Assembly: GCF_019091135.1 (NCBI RefSeq)
Contig: NZ_JAGXJW010000024.1
Span: 45,599-109,598, forward strand
Length of the DNA stretch: 64,000 nucleotides
DNA from: Cohnella sp. GbtcB17
GTDB taxonomy: Bacteria; Bacillota; Bacilli; Paenibacillales; Paenibacillaceae
Direction of reading: 5' to 3'
Below the pieces are notes generated by a model. The model was not told the origin of the DNA, searched no databases, and worked only from the letters and a program-made list of their open reading frames with translations. Positions 8,556 to 17,521 of the stretch are shown here, one piece after another. The position numbers and the translations under genes are program-made. Position 1 is the first letter of the stretch. Every line of letters begins with the position of its first letter.

Positions 8556-9470
8556 ATGAAAAAGAAATTGGTAATGGTGGGCGCGGGACTGACGATCGGG
8601 AGCGCGCTGCTGGTGACGTCGGCGTTTGCGGATATCGGGGGCGCCGGCGGCGGCTACGAGGCGTACAAGAAGGCGATCAAAACGACGGCGGCGGCGGAAA
8701 ACGCGACGCAGCATTACGTGCTCTCTGTGAAGGATAACGGAGCGGAGCTGCTAAACGTCAACGGGACGCTCAAGGAGAGCCGGATGGCCGGCGGCGTCAG
8801 CGGCAGTGCCGAGATCGCGACGGGCGCGGCTTCCGAGCGGCTTGAATTTTACCATCAGGACGGCGCGATGATCTTCAAGTCCGGCAGCAGCGACACGTAC
8901 AACGTGGCGACGGAGAAGCACGAAGCGGATCGCGCCGACAGCCATGACTGGGATCGCGAAGATCCTGCCGTTGGGCAAGGGCTGGAGAAGCTGGTCGACG
9001 CGCTCGTCGGCAATCTGAAAAATAACGTGAATCTGAGCAAAGAGGCGGACGGGACGCAAGCGATCGACATGACGCTGAAGGGCTCGCAAATCCCGGCAGC
9101 GTTGAACGTGATCGGCTCGCTTGTCGTGAAGGAAGCGCTGAACGCGGAAAATGTACACCAAGACTCGGCCTTGAAGGATACCGGCGTCGTCGGCATCGAT
9201 CTGTCCCGCCTGGACGCGAAGCTGCCACGGTTGACGCAGGATGTGAATGTCGACCAGGTGTCTCTGCGCGCGGAGATCGACGCGAATCATTACATCGTCC
9301 ACCAAGTCGTCGAACTCGCCGTCACGGGCAAGGACGAAGCGGGCGTATCGCATCGGCTGGCCGTCAGCGCGGATATCGACACCTCGGACGTCAACGGGAC
9401 GACGCCGGATACGGTGGATCTGACGGGCAAGAAGATCAATAAGATCGAGGCCGACAAGCTTCAAGACTAA
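8556..9470 (+). CDS. Secreted protein of unknown function linked to a BcrAB-like exporter
   Basis: 304 residues with a clear Sec signal peptide (MKKKLVMVGAGLTIGSALL, cleavage near AFA-D). I do not recognise a named family. The mature part alternates beta-strand-like segments (YVLSVKDNGAELLNVNGTL, ERLEFYHQDGAMIFKSG) with a helical stretch at about 145-200. That recalls lipoprotein-carrier or DUF-type folds, but this is only an impression. ATG 8550 is too close to AGGAGGT (8542-8548); ATG 8556 is seven bases away and chosen. It is the first gene before an ABC exporter and a two-component system, so a role in envelope stress sensing or peptide resistance is possible (inference). Confidence 0.7.
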   Translation: MKKKLVMVGAGLTIGSALLVTSAFADIGGAGGGYEAYKKAIKTTAAAENATQHYVLSVKDNGAELLNVNGTLKESRMAGGVSGSAEIATGAASERLEFYHQDGAMIFKSGSSDTYNVATEKHEADRADSHDWDREDPAVGQGLEKLVDALVGNLKNNVNLSKEADGTQAIDMTLKGSQIPAALNVIGSLVVKEALNAENVHQDSALKDTGVVGIDLSRLDAKLPRLTQDVNVDQVSLRAEIDANHYIVHQVVELAVTGKDEAGVSHRLAVSADIDTSDVNGTTPDTVDLTGKKINKIEADKLQD

Positions 9471-9543
9471 CGGACAGATGAAATTCGGGAAAGGGAGCGG
9501 CCGCCCGGGCCGCTCTGCCGATCCCGCACAAGGAGGGAATATC

Positions 9544-10314
9544 GTGTCGGAAGAGACGGTGCTGGACATCGAAGGATTGACGAAACGCTATCGGAACGGC
9601 AGAGGGGTGAACGAGGTCTCGCTTCGCATCGCCCGGGGAGACGTCTACGGCTTCTTCGGGCCGTACGGCGCGGGCAAGTCCACGGTCATGAAGATCGCAG
9701 CCGGCCTGGTTCGTGCGGACCGGGGGCGCGTCCGGCTGTTCGGAACCGATGTCGCCGAGGACTACGAGCGGGCCATGAAGCACGTCGGCGTGCTGATCGA
9801 GAAAGCCGAAGCGTTCGAATACATGAGCGCCTACAAAAATCTGGAGCTGGCCGCCAGGCTGTACCCGGAGCTGCCGAGAACGCGGATCGACGAGGTGCTT
9901 GAGCTGACGGGACTGTCCGCAAGCAAGCGGGAGAAGGTCGGCCATTTTTCGCTCGGCATGAAGCAGCGGCTGGGGATCGCGTCCGCGCTCGTCGGCAGGC
10001 CCGAGCTGCTCATTCTGGACGAACCGACGAATGGGCTCGATATCGAAGCGACGGTCGATTTAAGAACGCTGATCTTCCGGCTCGCGAGCGAGGAGCGGAT
10101 CACCTTTTTCCTGTCCAGCCACCTGATCTCGGAGATGGAGTCGATCTGCAACCGGATCGGCATCATTCAGGACGGCCGCATCATTCGGGAGGGCAGCTGG
10201 CAGTCGCTCAAGCAAGCTTCGGGCCAGTCGCTCGAGAGCTACTATATGAGTCAGATTCGGTCGGAAAAAGGAGGAGAGACGAATGGAGCTGCTCAAGCGA
10301 TCGACCGTCAATGA
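9544..10314 (+). CDS. ABC transporter ATPase, bacitracin-exporter (BcrA) type
   Basis: Nucleotide-binding subunit of 256 residues. Walker A is GPYGAGKST, with Tyr where GPNGAGKST is usual. The signature is FSLGMKQRLGIA, Walker B is LLILDEPTNGLD, and the switch His is in LSSHLISEME. SLGMKQR is characteristic of the BcrA/NatA branch that partners ABC-2 permeases. The open frame begins at 9478, but GTG 9544 is preceded by AAGGAGGG (9530-9537) and begins just before the conserved domain, so it is preferred. Its end overlaps the permease start by 32 bp, which indicates translational coupling. Confidence 0.9.
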   Translation: MSEETVLDIEGLTKRYRNGRGVNEVSLRIARGDVYGFFGPYGAGKSTVMKIAAGLVRADRGRVRLFGTDVAEDYERAMKHVGVLIEKAEAFEYMSAYKNLELAARLYPELPRTRIDEVLELTGLSASKREKVGHFSLGMKQRLGIASALVGRPELLILDEPTNGLDIEATVDLRTLIFRLASEERITFFLSSHLISEMESICNRIGIIQDGRIIREGSWQSLKQASGQSLESYYMSQIRSEKGGETNGAAQAIDRQ

Positions 10315-11035
10315 GCTGGCGAAGCTGTATGCGAGAAAAAAAACGATCTGGCTGCTGTTGGTAGCCCTGCTCCTGCCCTTCGCAGGCCTGCCTGTCGTCC
10401 GGCAGCTGCAGAATGGACTGGGCATCGCGGGTATCGCAAGCGATCAGTATGCCGTCACGATCCTGAACGCGATGACGCTGTTCGTGCTGCCGCTGCTCAT
10501 CTTCATGACCGCGTCCGACATGGTGTCCGGCGAGATCGGCGACAAGACGATCCGATCCGTGCTGTCCCGGCCGGTAAGCCGGACCAAGATTTATGCAGCG
10601 AAGCTGATCGCGCTGTTCGCGCATACCGCCGTCTTGCTGCTGCTTGTTTTCGTCGCATCCGAGGCCGCGGCCTTCCTGCTACCGGACGCCCGGGACGCGT
10701 CGGGGGGAATAGGCGAAGCCATCCTCGCTTATGCAGCTGCCGCCCTGCCATTGTTCGTACTGTGCACGGCCGCGGCATGGGTGTCGCTCGGTTTCAAAAA
10801 CGCGAGCGGCGCGCTGACGGTATGCATCCTGCTGTACGCGGCCGCCAAGGGACTGGCGCTCGTCTTCCCGTCCTACATGGTCTTTTCGCCGATCACGTAC
10901 ATGAATTGGCATCAGCTCTGGCTGGGCGGCGCGATTCCCGCAGGAAGAATATTCGCGATCTTCAGCCTTCTGCTCGGCTGCGGTATGGTATTCTATACAA
11001 CGGGTTATTACTTTTTCGATAAAAAAGAAGCGTAG
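10283..11035 (+). CDS. ABC-2 family permease (BcrB-like)
   Basis: Membrane partner of the upstream ATPase, 250 residues with six hydrophobic helices. It begins with a cytoplasmic amphipathic stretch (MELLKRSTVNELAKLYARKK), and the segment MVSGEIGDKTIRSVLSRPVS between TM2 and TM3 is typical of ABC-2 permeases. The ATG at 10283 follows AAAGGAGGAGAGACGA. It lies inside the end of the ATPase gene and ten bases before the sensor kinase start, so the four genes from 9544 to 13210 form a tight operon. Confidence 0.88.
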   Translation: MELLKRSTVNELAKLYARKKTIWLLLVALLLPFAGLPVVRQLQNGLGIAGIASDQYAVTILNAMTLFVLPLLIFMTASDMVSGEIGDKTIRSVLSRPVSRTKIYAAKLIALFAHTAVLLLLVFVASEAAAFLLPDARDASGGIGEAILAYAAAALPLFVLCTAAAWVSLGFKNASGALTVCILLYAAAKGLALVFPSYMVFSPITYMNWHQLWLGGAIPAGRIFAIFSLLLGCGMVFYTTGYYFFDKKEA

Positions 11036-11045
11036 GAGAATGCAC

Positions 11046-12527
11046 ATGTCGATCCGCATCAGGCTCTTGCTGTCTTATCTGGCGATGCTGGTCATCCCGC
11101 TCATTCTGATCGGCATCTCCTTCCTGGTCATCGTCGTATCGGCGATCGGCGATCTGAAGACCGTATTCACGCTGGATACCGGGGACGGCAATCCGCTCGC
11201 GGCGATCATGGGCGAAGAGGCGAGCATCGCATCGGACATCCGGACGCGGATCGCGGGCGATCCCGATTCCTTGCGCGATCCCGCTCTGATGAAGGCTTAC
11301 GACGATCGGCTGCAGAAGATCAACATGGGGCTGATCGTCCGCCTGGGCGACCGGGTCGAATATATATCGCCGGAGCTGAAGGAGACGAAGGTCGCTTCGA
11401 ATCTGCCGCCCTTCGGCACCGAAGTCCGCTGGATGGAAGGCCACGATATGGGCAGCGGCAGCTGGATGCTGGACCGTCAGTACAACGTCGTCTTCGAGGA
11501 CGGCTCCAAGGGCAGCTTTTACATGCTGCTCAACATGGATTTTCTGGGCTGGCTCGCGGAGCGCATTTCCAAGCCTTTTTTGCTCGCGCTTCTGATCATT
11601 CTGGTCGTGGTCAACGGCATATTGACGTTTTTCGTATCGCGCAGCATTATCCGCCCGCTTCGATCCCTCCGGCGCGCAGCCGAGGCGATCAAGGAAGGCA
11701 ATCTGTCCCACCCGGTCCGCCCCGAATCGCGGGACGAGATCGGCGAGCTTGCCGCCGCGTTCGAGGAGATGCGGCTCAAGCTGAAGGATTCGATCGACCT
11801 GCAACTGCAGTACGAGGACAATCGCAGCAGCCTGATCTCGAACATTTCACACGATTTGAAATCTCCGGTCGCCGCAATCCGGGGCTACGTCGAGGGCATC
11901 ATGGACGGCGTCACGCATACGCCCGAGATGCTGGACAGCTACATCAAGACGATCCACCGCAAGACGGTCCAGATGGACCGGCTGATCGACGAGCTGTTTC
12001 TGTACTCGAAGCTGGACCTGAAGCGGCTGCCGTTTCACTTTGAAGAGGTGGCGCTGGACGACTTTCTGTCGGATTGCGCCGAGGAGCTCCAACTGGACGC
12101 GGAAAAGAGCGGCGTGAAGCTGAGCTACGAGCCGCCCGCGCTTGCGGAGCCGGCCGTCGTCGTGGCCGACCGCGAGAAGCTGAAGCGCGTGTTCGTCAAC
12201 ATCGTCGAGAACGCCGTGAAGTACGCCGACAAGGCGGACGCGGCGATCTGGATCGGATTCATCGAGGAAGACGGGTATTACAGGATCGGGATACGCGACA
12301 ACGGAAAGGGGATTTCCGCGGAGTCGCTGCCGCACATCTTCGAACGTTTTTACAGGGCGGACACGGCCCGCAACGTCGATACGGGAGGCAGCGGATTGGG
12401 CCTTGCGATCGCGCAGCAGATCGTCGAGGAGCACGGCGGCCGGCTGGCGGCGGCGAGCGAGCTGGGGGCGGGCACCTTGATCACGATCTCGCTTAAAAAA
12501 TGGACGGGAAGGGGGCGCGCCGAATGA
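11046..12527 (+). CDS. Sensor histidine kinase (EnvZ/BaeS-like) of the exporter operon
   Basis: 493-residue membrane kinase. TM1 is about residues 5-36, followed by an extracytoplasmic sensor segment of about 140 residues, TM2 (FLLALLIILVVVNGILTFFV, about 176-195), HAMP, and HisKA with phospho-His in ISHDLKSPVAAIRGY. The ATPase domain has NIVENAVKYAD, DNGKGIS, FERFYRAD and GSGLGLAI. ATG 11040 is only two bases from AGGAG; ATG 11046 has good spacing and is preferred. Its end overlaps the regulator start (ATGA). Linkage to a BcrAB-like exporter resembles antimicrobial-peptide response modules, although the large sensor loop differs from intramembrane-sensing BceS kinases. Confidence 0.9.
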   Translation: MSIRIRLLLSYLAMLVIPLILIGISFLVIVVSAIGDLKTVFTLDTGDGNPLAAIMGEEASIASDIRTRIAGDPDSLRDPALMKAYDDRLQKINMGLIVRLGDRVEYISPELKETKVASNLPPFGTEVRWMEGHDMGSGSWMLDRQYNVVFEDGSKGSFYMLLNMDFLGWLAERISKPFLLALLIILVVVNGILTFFVSRSIIRPLRSLRRAAEAIKEGNLSHPVRPESRDEIGELAAAFEEMRLKLKDSIDLQLQYEDNRSSLISNISHDLKSPVAAIRGYVEGIMDGVTHTPEMLDSYIKTIHRKTVQMDRLIDELFLYSKLDLKRLPFHFEEVALDDFLSDCAEELQLDAEKSGVKLSYEPPALAEPAVVVADREKLKRVFVNIVENAVKYADKADAAIWIGFIEEDGYYRIGIRDNGKGISAESLPHIFERFYRADTARNVDTGGSGLGLAIAQQIVEEHGGRLAAASELGAGTLITISLKKWTGRGRAE

Positions 12528-13210
12528 AACGCATCTTGATCGTCGAGGACGACCTCAGTATGGCGGAGCTCGTGCGGGATTATCTCGCCATTCACAACTA
12601 TGAACCGCATATCGAGACGAGCGGCGACCGGGGGCTGAAGCAAGCGCTCGAGGGCAAGTTCGATCTCGTTCTGCTCGACCTCATGCTGCCGGGGACCGAC
12701 GGGTTCGAGATTTGCCGCCGCTTGCGCAGCGAGCTCGATATTCCGATCCTCATGGTCTCCTCCAAGAAGGAGGACATCGACAAGATCAGGGGCCTCGGTC
12801 TCGGCGCGGACGACTACGTCGTCAAGCCGTTCAGCCCGAGCGAGCTGGTGGCGCGCGTGAACGCGCACCTCGCCAGGTACGAGCGCCTGTCGGGCGGCGG
12901 CCAGAAGCGCGAGGAGATCCGCATCCGCGGCCTGCTCATCGACAAAGCCTCGCGGCGCGTCTACGTGAACGACAAGGAAGTCGCGTTTACGACGAAGGAG
13001 TTCGATCTGCTCGCGTTCCTCGCCTCCAATCCGAACCGCGTCTTCAGCAAGGAGCAGCTATACGAGCAAATCTGGGGCATGGACTCGCTCGGCGACCTGC
13101 CGACCGTCACGGTCCATATCCGCAAGATCCGGGAGAAAATCGAGCTCGATTCCTCCCGCTCGCAGTACATCGATACGATATGGGGAGCGGGATATCGCTT
13201 CCAGGTTTAG
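12524..13210 (+). CDS. OmpR/PhoB-family response regulator
   Basis: 228 residues. The receiver (1-120) has EDD, phospho-Asp in LVLLDLMLPG, a Ser switch in LMVSSKKED and Lys in VVKPFSPSEL. The winged-helix domain (about 130-228) has the recognition segment LPTVTVHIRKIREKIELD and C-terminal IDTIWGAGYRF. ATG 12524 overlaps the kinase TGA and follows GGGAAGGGGG. An in-frame ATG at 12500 lies upstream but lacks a site. It closes the operon, and probably regulates it together with the secreted-protein gene (inference). Confidence 0.93.
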   Translation: MKRILIVEDDLSMAELVRDYLAIHNYEPHIETSGDRGLKQALEGKFDLVLLDLMLPGTDGFEICRRLRSELDIPILMVSSKKEDIDKIRGLGLGADDYVVKPFSPSELVARVNAHLARYERLSGGGQKREEIRIRGLLIDKASRRVYVNDKEVAFTTKEFDLLAFLASNPNRVFSKEQLYEQIWGMDSLGDLPTVTVHIRKIREKIELDSSRSQYIDTIWGAGYRFQV

Positions 13211-13312
13211 GAGAAGCTTCAGGGACCGTAGCCCGCAGCCTTTTTTTCGCGCGGATCTTATCGAATAACAACAATCGAAAGATTTGCTTATTTGCCCGCC
13301 ACTCGCCTTCCG

Positions 13313-13325
13313 CTAGATTATCTAG
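13313..13325. promoter_or_regulatory. 13-bp perfect palindrome before the acetyltransferase gene
   Basis: CTAGAT-T-ATCTAG is followed by a possible -10 element GATAAT (13330-13335), 31 bp before the start codon. It is a candidate operator, but no regulator gene is adjacent. Confidence 0.35.
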
Positions 13326-13365
13326 TAAGGATAATGATCCAGAAGGCAGGGGGACAAGGAACGAC

Positions 13366-14355
13366 ATGATATTCGAGAAGTTCGAGGAGAAGCATTTGGA
13401 AGGCGCCTTGGCGCTCTGGAACAAGGAGCTTGGCGCCTCGTTCCCGATGCGGCCAAGGCTGCTGCGGCAGAATGTGCTGGAGGATATACGGCTTCTGCGC
13501 AACGGTTCCTGGGTCGCACGGGATTCGAAGAGCGGGGCGGTCATCGGGCTCGCGATCGCAAAGTCGGCGGCCGAGGACGACGGCCGCTTCGGACTTCGGC
13601 GCGACGCCGGGTGGATTCAAGCGCTGCTGGTCGGTTCGGCGCATCGGGAGAAGGGGCTCGGGAGCGAGCTGCTGCGTCTCGCCGAGGGCGCCTTCCGCGG
13701 CGCCGGGGCAAGGCGCGTCACGTTGGGCAACGATTTGCACCGTCGGCTGTTCCCTGGCATCCCGGGCGAGCTGGCGGACACGCGGCGGTGGTTCGAGCGT
13801 AGAGGTTATGTCCATCGGGAGGACGTCTTCGACTTGATCAAGGCGTACGGCCCGGACGAGCGCGTCGCCATGCCCGAATTCGGCGGCGGCGCGGCGGCGA
13901 GAGTCGCGGAGCCGGCGGACAGGGAAGCGCTGACGGCGTTCATGGCGCGCTGCTTCCCCGGCACGTGGGATTTGCAGCACCGCGACTATTGGGAGCGGGG
14001 CGGCACGGGGCGCGAGTACGTTCTGCTCGAGCGGGAGGGCGCGATCGTCGGCTTCTGCCGGATGAACGACGCGGCATCGCCCCTGCTGGCGCAAAACGTA
14101 TACTGGGCGCCGCTGTTCGAGGAGGAGCTGGGCGGCATCGGCCCGCTCGGCATCGACGAGGCGTGCAGGGGGCACCGGTACGGCATCTCGATCGTGCAAG
14201 CCGCCATTCATTTCTTAACCGCGCGGCGCGTTCGGCGCATCGTCATCGACACGACGCCCTATGTCGACTTCTACGGCAAGCTCGGCTACGAGGTATGGAA
14301 AACGTACGCCAAGTACGACAAAACATTGGACGAGGCGAGTGCGGAAGTACGTTAG
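13366..14355 (+). CDS. Tandem-GNAT acetyltransferase
   Basis: 329 residues with two GNAT-like halves. The first (1-155) has the acetyl-CoA loop region WIQALLVGSAHREKGLGSEL, fitting V-x-x-x-x-R-x-x-G-x-G. The second (about 175-325) has PLGIDEACRGHRYGISIVQA and DFYGKLGYE. The substrate is unknown; double-GNAT proteins acetylate antibiotics, peptides or small amines. The frame is open far upstream into the regulator gene, but ATG 13366 (MIFEKFEEKHLEGAL) is preceded by AAGGA and starts at the fold boundary. It stands alone between the exporter operon and a convergent secreted-protein gene. Confidence 0.8.
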   Translation: MIFEKFEEKHLEGALALWNKELGASFPMRPRLLRQNVLEDIRLLRNGSWVARDSKSGAVIGLAIAKSAAEDDGRFGLRRDAGWIQALLVGSAHREKGLGSELLRLAEGAFRGAGARRVTLGNDLHRRLFPGIPGELADTRRWFERRGYVHREDVFDLIKAYGPDERVAMPEFGGGAAARVAEPADREALTAFMARCFPGTWDLQHRDYWERGGTGREYVLLEREGAIVGFCRMNDAASPLLAQNVYWAPLFEEELGGIGPLGIDEACRGHRYGISIVQAAIHFLTARRVRRIVIDTTPYVDFYGKLGYEVWKTYAKYDKTLDEASAEVR

Positions 14356-14393
14356 GTTTGCGTTTATAGGAATGCTGCCCGAGGGAGCTAAAA

Positions 14394-14421
14394 CAGCCTG
14401 CCGGATCTCGCCGGCAGGCTG
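14394..14421 (-). terminator. Intrinsic terminator of the small secreted-protein gene
   Basis: The CAGCCTGCCGG/CCGGCAGGCTG stem is followed on the minus strand by TTTTAGC. It lies between convergent genes and may also stop transcription coming from the acetyltransferase gene. Confidence 0.7.
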
Positions 14422-14466
14422 TGTAATTAATTGATCGTTCTCCGTTACTTCAATATTTCGTGTGGC

Positions 14467-14880
14467 TTAATTCACCCAGAAGCTATAGCTGGCGCTGGAC
14501 AGCGTTCCCGTGTCGGACACGATAAAGTAAGCTTTGCTTCCCGGCCCGACCGTTATTTGAATCGAATCTAAACCGCCGATACCGTTATCCCATGGATTCA
14601 GGTATGTGACGGAGCCGCCCGGATTGTGAATTTCTACCCAATAGTTATAATTCACGTCCGCTGGAGACAGAAGATTTGCCGTTTTCGTTATCGATTGCGC
14701 AGTGTTATTGTTCAATACGAAAATATCGGCTTCACCGCCTTGCAATATCGTTCCGTAGCCGGAACCGGGGGTGACAGCGACTGCGGTACTAATCGTATCC
14801 CCGTACCCATATTGAGCATACGCGGAAGGCACGCCAACCAACAGCCCGAAGATGGACAGCAAAACGATGAACTTCTTCAT
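14467..14880 (-). CDS. Small secreted protein, possibly PPC-like beta-sandwich
   Basis: 137 residues with a strong signal peptide (MKKFIVLLSIFGLLVGV, cleavage AYA-Q) and a mature domain of about 115 residues. The pattern GDTISTAVAVTP...GTILQGGEADIFVL...YFIVSDTG...SYSFWVN resembles bacterial pre-peptidase C-terminal (PPC) domains. These bind surfaces or substrates and are usually attached to proteases; here the domain stands alone. The minus-strand start is preceded by a GGAGAGAGGTG-like site. The GC content is lower than that of its neighbours. Function unknown. Confidence 0.7.
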   Translation of the reverse strand: MKKFIVLLSIFGLLVGVPSAYAQYGYGDTISTAVAVTPGSGYGTILQGGEADIFVLNNNTAQSITKTANLLSPADVNYNYWVEIHNPGGSVTYLNPWDNGIGGLDSIQITVGPGSKAYFIVSDTGTLSSASYSFWVN

Positions 14881-15008
14881 TAATACACCTCTCTCCTTTG
14901 ATTGGAAACTGGCCAGTTCCTACTATATATGACAACGAAAAACAGGAAAACGTTGCATAATCATGAAATCGTTTATTTCACATTCGATCGCCGGTGCGTA
15001 TTTGAGAA

Positions 15009-17285
15009 TTATCGATTATGGCTCCGCCTGAACTCGCTCGGCGTCAGGCCCGTGTACCGCTTGAACACGCGGTTGAACGAGGCGACGGTGTAGTAGCCGA
15101 CGAGCGAAGCGATCTCCTGGATGAGCAGGTCGGTATCCCGCAGCATCTGGCTCGCTTTGTTGATGCGCACAGTCAGGATGTAGTCGCTGAGATTCGTGCC
15201 CGTCTTTTCCTTGAAATATGTGGACAAATAAGGACCGGTGATGCCGAGCTTGCCCGCGATCGCGTCGAGCGACAGATCTTCGCCGAAGCGCTCCTCCACG
15301 TATTCCATGACAAACTTCGTGATGATGTCGGTCTCGGACTTTTTGGCCCTTACGGCTTCGGCCGACTTCGTCAGAAACTTCTCGAAGAACGCCTTGTATT
15401 GCTCCAGTGTGTAACAGCTCTTCAGTTGATCGTAGGGCGAACCGCCGTCGGCAAAGGTCGTGAACGAGATGTTTTGCGCGTACAAAATTTTGATCGTCCG
15501 ATTGACCACATCTCTGGCGAAGTCCTGAAATTGATGGGCCAGCGCGCCCGCGCGCGCAAGCTGGTCGAGTAGCTGGTTCACGAGCGGCACCGTCACTTCA
15601 TCGCAGCCGGCCTGCAGGTTCGCCGTGAGCTCCTGCTCCTCCGAAGGCGCGGGAATCATGAGCGAAGGCTGCGGGACCCATTCGCCGATCACCTGCACGT
15701 CTTCGCCCAGCCTGCGCTGCTTGACCAGGTCGAGGACGTCCTGGTACGTCTCCGCGAAGTCGGCGGAGTGGCTGCGGACGGGGCTGATCGCGATCGTGAA
15801 GTTGCAGTACGGGATATCCGTGCCGAGCATGCGGGCCAGCTCGGCCATATGCTCGTCCTGCCGTTCCGCGCCGCGGTCGTTCTTGACGAACAGGATGGAC
15901 AGGATCTGGTCCTTCTCCAGCTGGAAGGTCAAGGAATCGTCGTACCGGCTGGAAAAATGCGCGTCGATCAGCTCCTTGTACATATTGAAGGCGCGTTGCG
16001 GCGCATTCGCAATCTCTTTGGCGAAGCGTTCCTTGAAGTCGATCTGCGACAGCACGAGCCGGTAGTGCGCAGCCGAATCGACGGTCACCGGGAGCTGTTC
16101 GCCGCCGCCGTGAATTTTTTTCAGCTTCTTCATATAAGCGAACTGCTGCAGCAGGTTGTTTTTGGCGAGCAGGTCCTGATGGTATTCGCGGTTGGAGCGC
16201 GACAGGTCGCTTAACGTGTCGTGCAGCAGGTTGAACTCCTTGATCCGGCTCCCCTCGCCGGCGGGGACGCCGACCGCGCGAAGAGACTGCACGGAGCGGA
16301 TCATGTTCGCGAGCGGATTGTGGAACCGCTTGGAGAACCAATAGGACACGGCAAGGCCGATCAGCACCGACAGCGTGAGCAGCCCCACCATCATCAGGTT
16401 CAGTCTGCTAAGCTGTGCCGCCAGCCCTTTGTCGGATACCTTTTCGATGTACGTGAATCCGGTCTCTCCGCCTGTCCGGTAGAAATAGTAGCTGCCTCCG
16501 ATATTGACGTAGCCCTTCCCGGTCTTGCCCGCAACCTCCGAGGGAAGCGCAGGACTGTCGCCGGAGGAAAAGAGCGCCTGGCCGCGGCCGTCAACGATAA
16601 AAAACGTGCTGTCCGGCTTCGCCTGGTGAAAGGCCGTATAAATGCGATCGCCGTTCAAAAAAGCGATAAAGGCGAAGTCGTGATCGTAGCCGTTTTTGAC
16701 CAGAATGGGCAGCAGCGTTCCGAGCGGCTTGCGCTCGAACGGCGTGACGGAGGCGAACGAGCCGGCCGGGTACACCTTGAAGCTCTCGCCGCCGTCGATC
16801 TCGCGCCGCCAGAAGTCCGCCGTATACGAAGGCTCGTAGTAAAATTTCGAAAACATCGTGTCCGGGTCCCGCGTGCCGTCGCGGTCGATGATAAAGCCGT
16901 CGCCGCGGAAAAAATAGACGATATTGTCCAGGTAGAGAGAAGTATTGTTCAAATCGTGCGCCAGCGACTTCTGCACGTCGACCACGACATCGTATCGTCT
17001 CATCGGATCGCCGCGCTTCAAAATTTCCGTGTCGTTGTCGAACAGGTAGCCGAGCATGAAGCTCCGAACCAGCTTGATATGCTTTTCGTAATTGGCGGCC
17101 GTCGCGTTCAGATTCAGGCTGCTGTTCAGAATAATCTCGTCCCGGATATTCTGCCTGAAAAAGGTAAAGGCAACCGAATAAATGGATACCAAAAGGAGAA
17201 TGATCGCGATGAAGCTGCCGAACAAGGTGTAGAAAAGAGACATCTGGTTTTTGGCCGTCCCCCGGAATCGCGCCGTCCATTTCAT
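15009..17285 (-). CDS. Membrane-anchored AraC-family regulator (YesS-like)
   Basis: 758 residues. TM1 (about 18-40) and TM2 (about 300-320) flank an extracellular cache-like sensor domain. A HAMP-like and cytoplasmic linker follows. The last 100 residues hold two AraC helix-turn-helix units (LSLDAIAGKLGITGPYLSTY; IASLVGYYTVASFNRVFKRY; ending GLTPSEFRRS). It is a one-component transmembrane sensor-regulator. It is divergent from the oxidoreductase-importer-lyase genes starting at 17522, across a 236-bp shared regulatory interval, and is likely their activator in response to the polysaccharide or its fragments (inference from position). Confidence 0.9.
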   Translation of the reverse strand: MKWTARFRGTAKNQMSLFYTLFGSFIAIILLLVSIYSVAFTFFRQNIRDEIILNSSLNLNATAANYEKHIKLVRSFMLGYLFDNDTEILKRGDPMRRYDVVVDVQKSLAHDLNNTSLYLDNIVYFFRGDGFIIDRDGTRDPDTMFSKFYYEPSYTADFWRREIDGGESFKVYPAGSFASVTPFERKPLGTLLPILVKNGYDHDFAFIAFLNGDRIYTAFHQAKPDSTFFIVDGRGQALFSSGDSPALPSEVAGKTGKGYVNIGGSYYFYRTGGETGFTYIEKVSDKGLAAQLSRLNLMMVGLLTLSVLIGLAVSYWFSKRFHNPLANMIRSVQSLRAVGVPAGEGSRIKEFNLLHDTLSDLSRSNREYHQDLLAKNNLLQQFAYMKKLKKIHGGGEQLPVTVDSAAHYRLVLSQIDFKERFAKEIANAPQRAFNMYKELIDAHFSSRYDDSLTFQLEKDQILSILFVKNDRGAERQDEHMAELARMLGTDIPYCNFTIAISPVRSHSADFAETYQDVLDLVKQRRLGEDVQVIGEWVPQPSLMIPAPSEEQELTANLQAGCDEVTVPLVNQLLDQLARAGALAHQFQDFARDVVNRTIKILYAQNISFTTFADGGSPYDQLKSCYTLEQYKAFFEKFLTKSAEAVRAKKSETDIITKFVMEYVEERFGEDLSLDAIAGKLGITGPYLSTYFKEKTGTNLSDYILTVRINKASQMLRDTDLLIQEIASLVGYYTVASFNRVFKRYTGLTPSEFRRSHNR

Positions 17286-17521
17286 CCGATTACTCCTTTT
17301 TTACAAATTCGTCGATCGAGCTTTACATAAAATTGAGTATAGCCCCGTGTCAGCTGTACGCTCAATACTCTTCGCTTCGGAAACTTATCCTTTTTAACGA
17401 TTGCCCGCGAATTCCCCTCACTTTTTAAGATTCGACAAGAACCGTAAAATCCCCTGATGGCGGGCCCGCCGCCGCGCTTGGTATGATGACCGCATTCGAA
17501 CGGAGGAGGCGGTCTTACAAA

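Noticed and set aside
12712..13365. N-terminal extension of the acetyltransferase across the regulator gene
   Set aside because: Frame is open but overlaps the response regulator and has no conserved sequence; ATG 13366 has a ribosome site.
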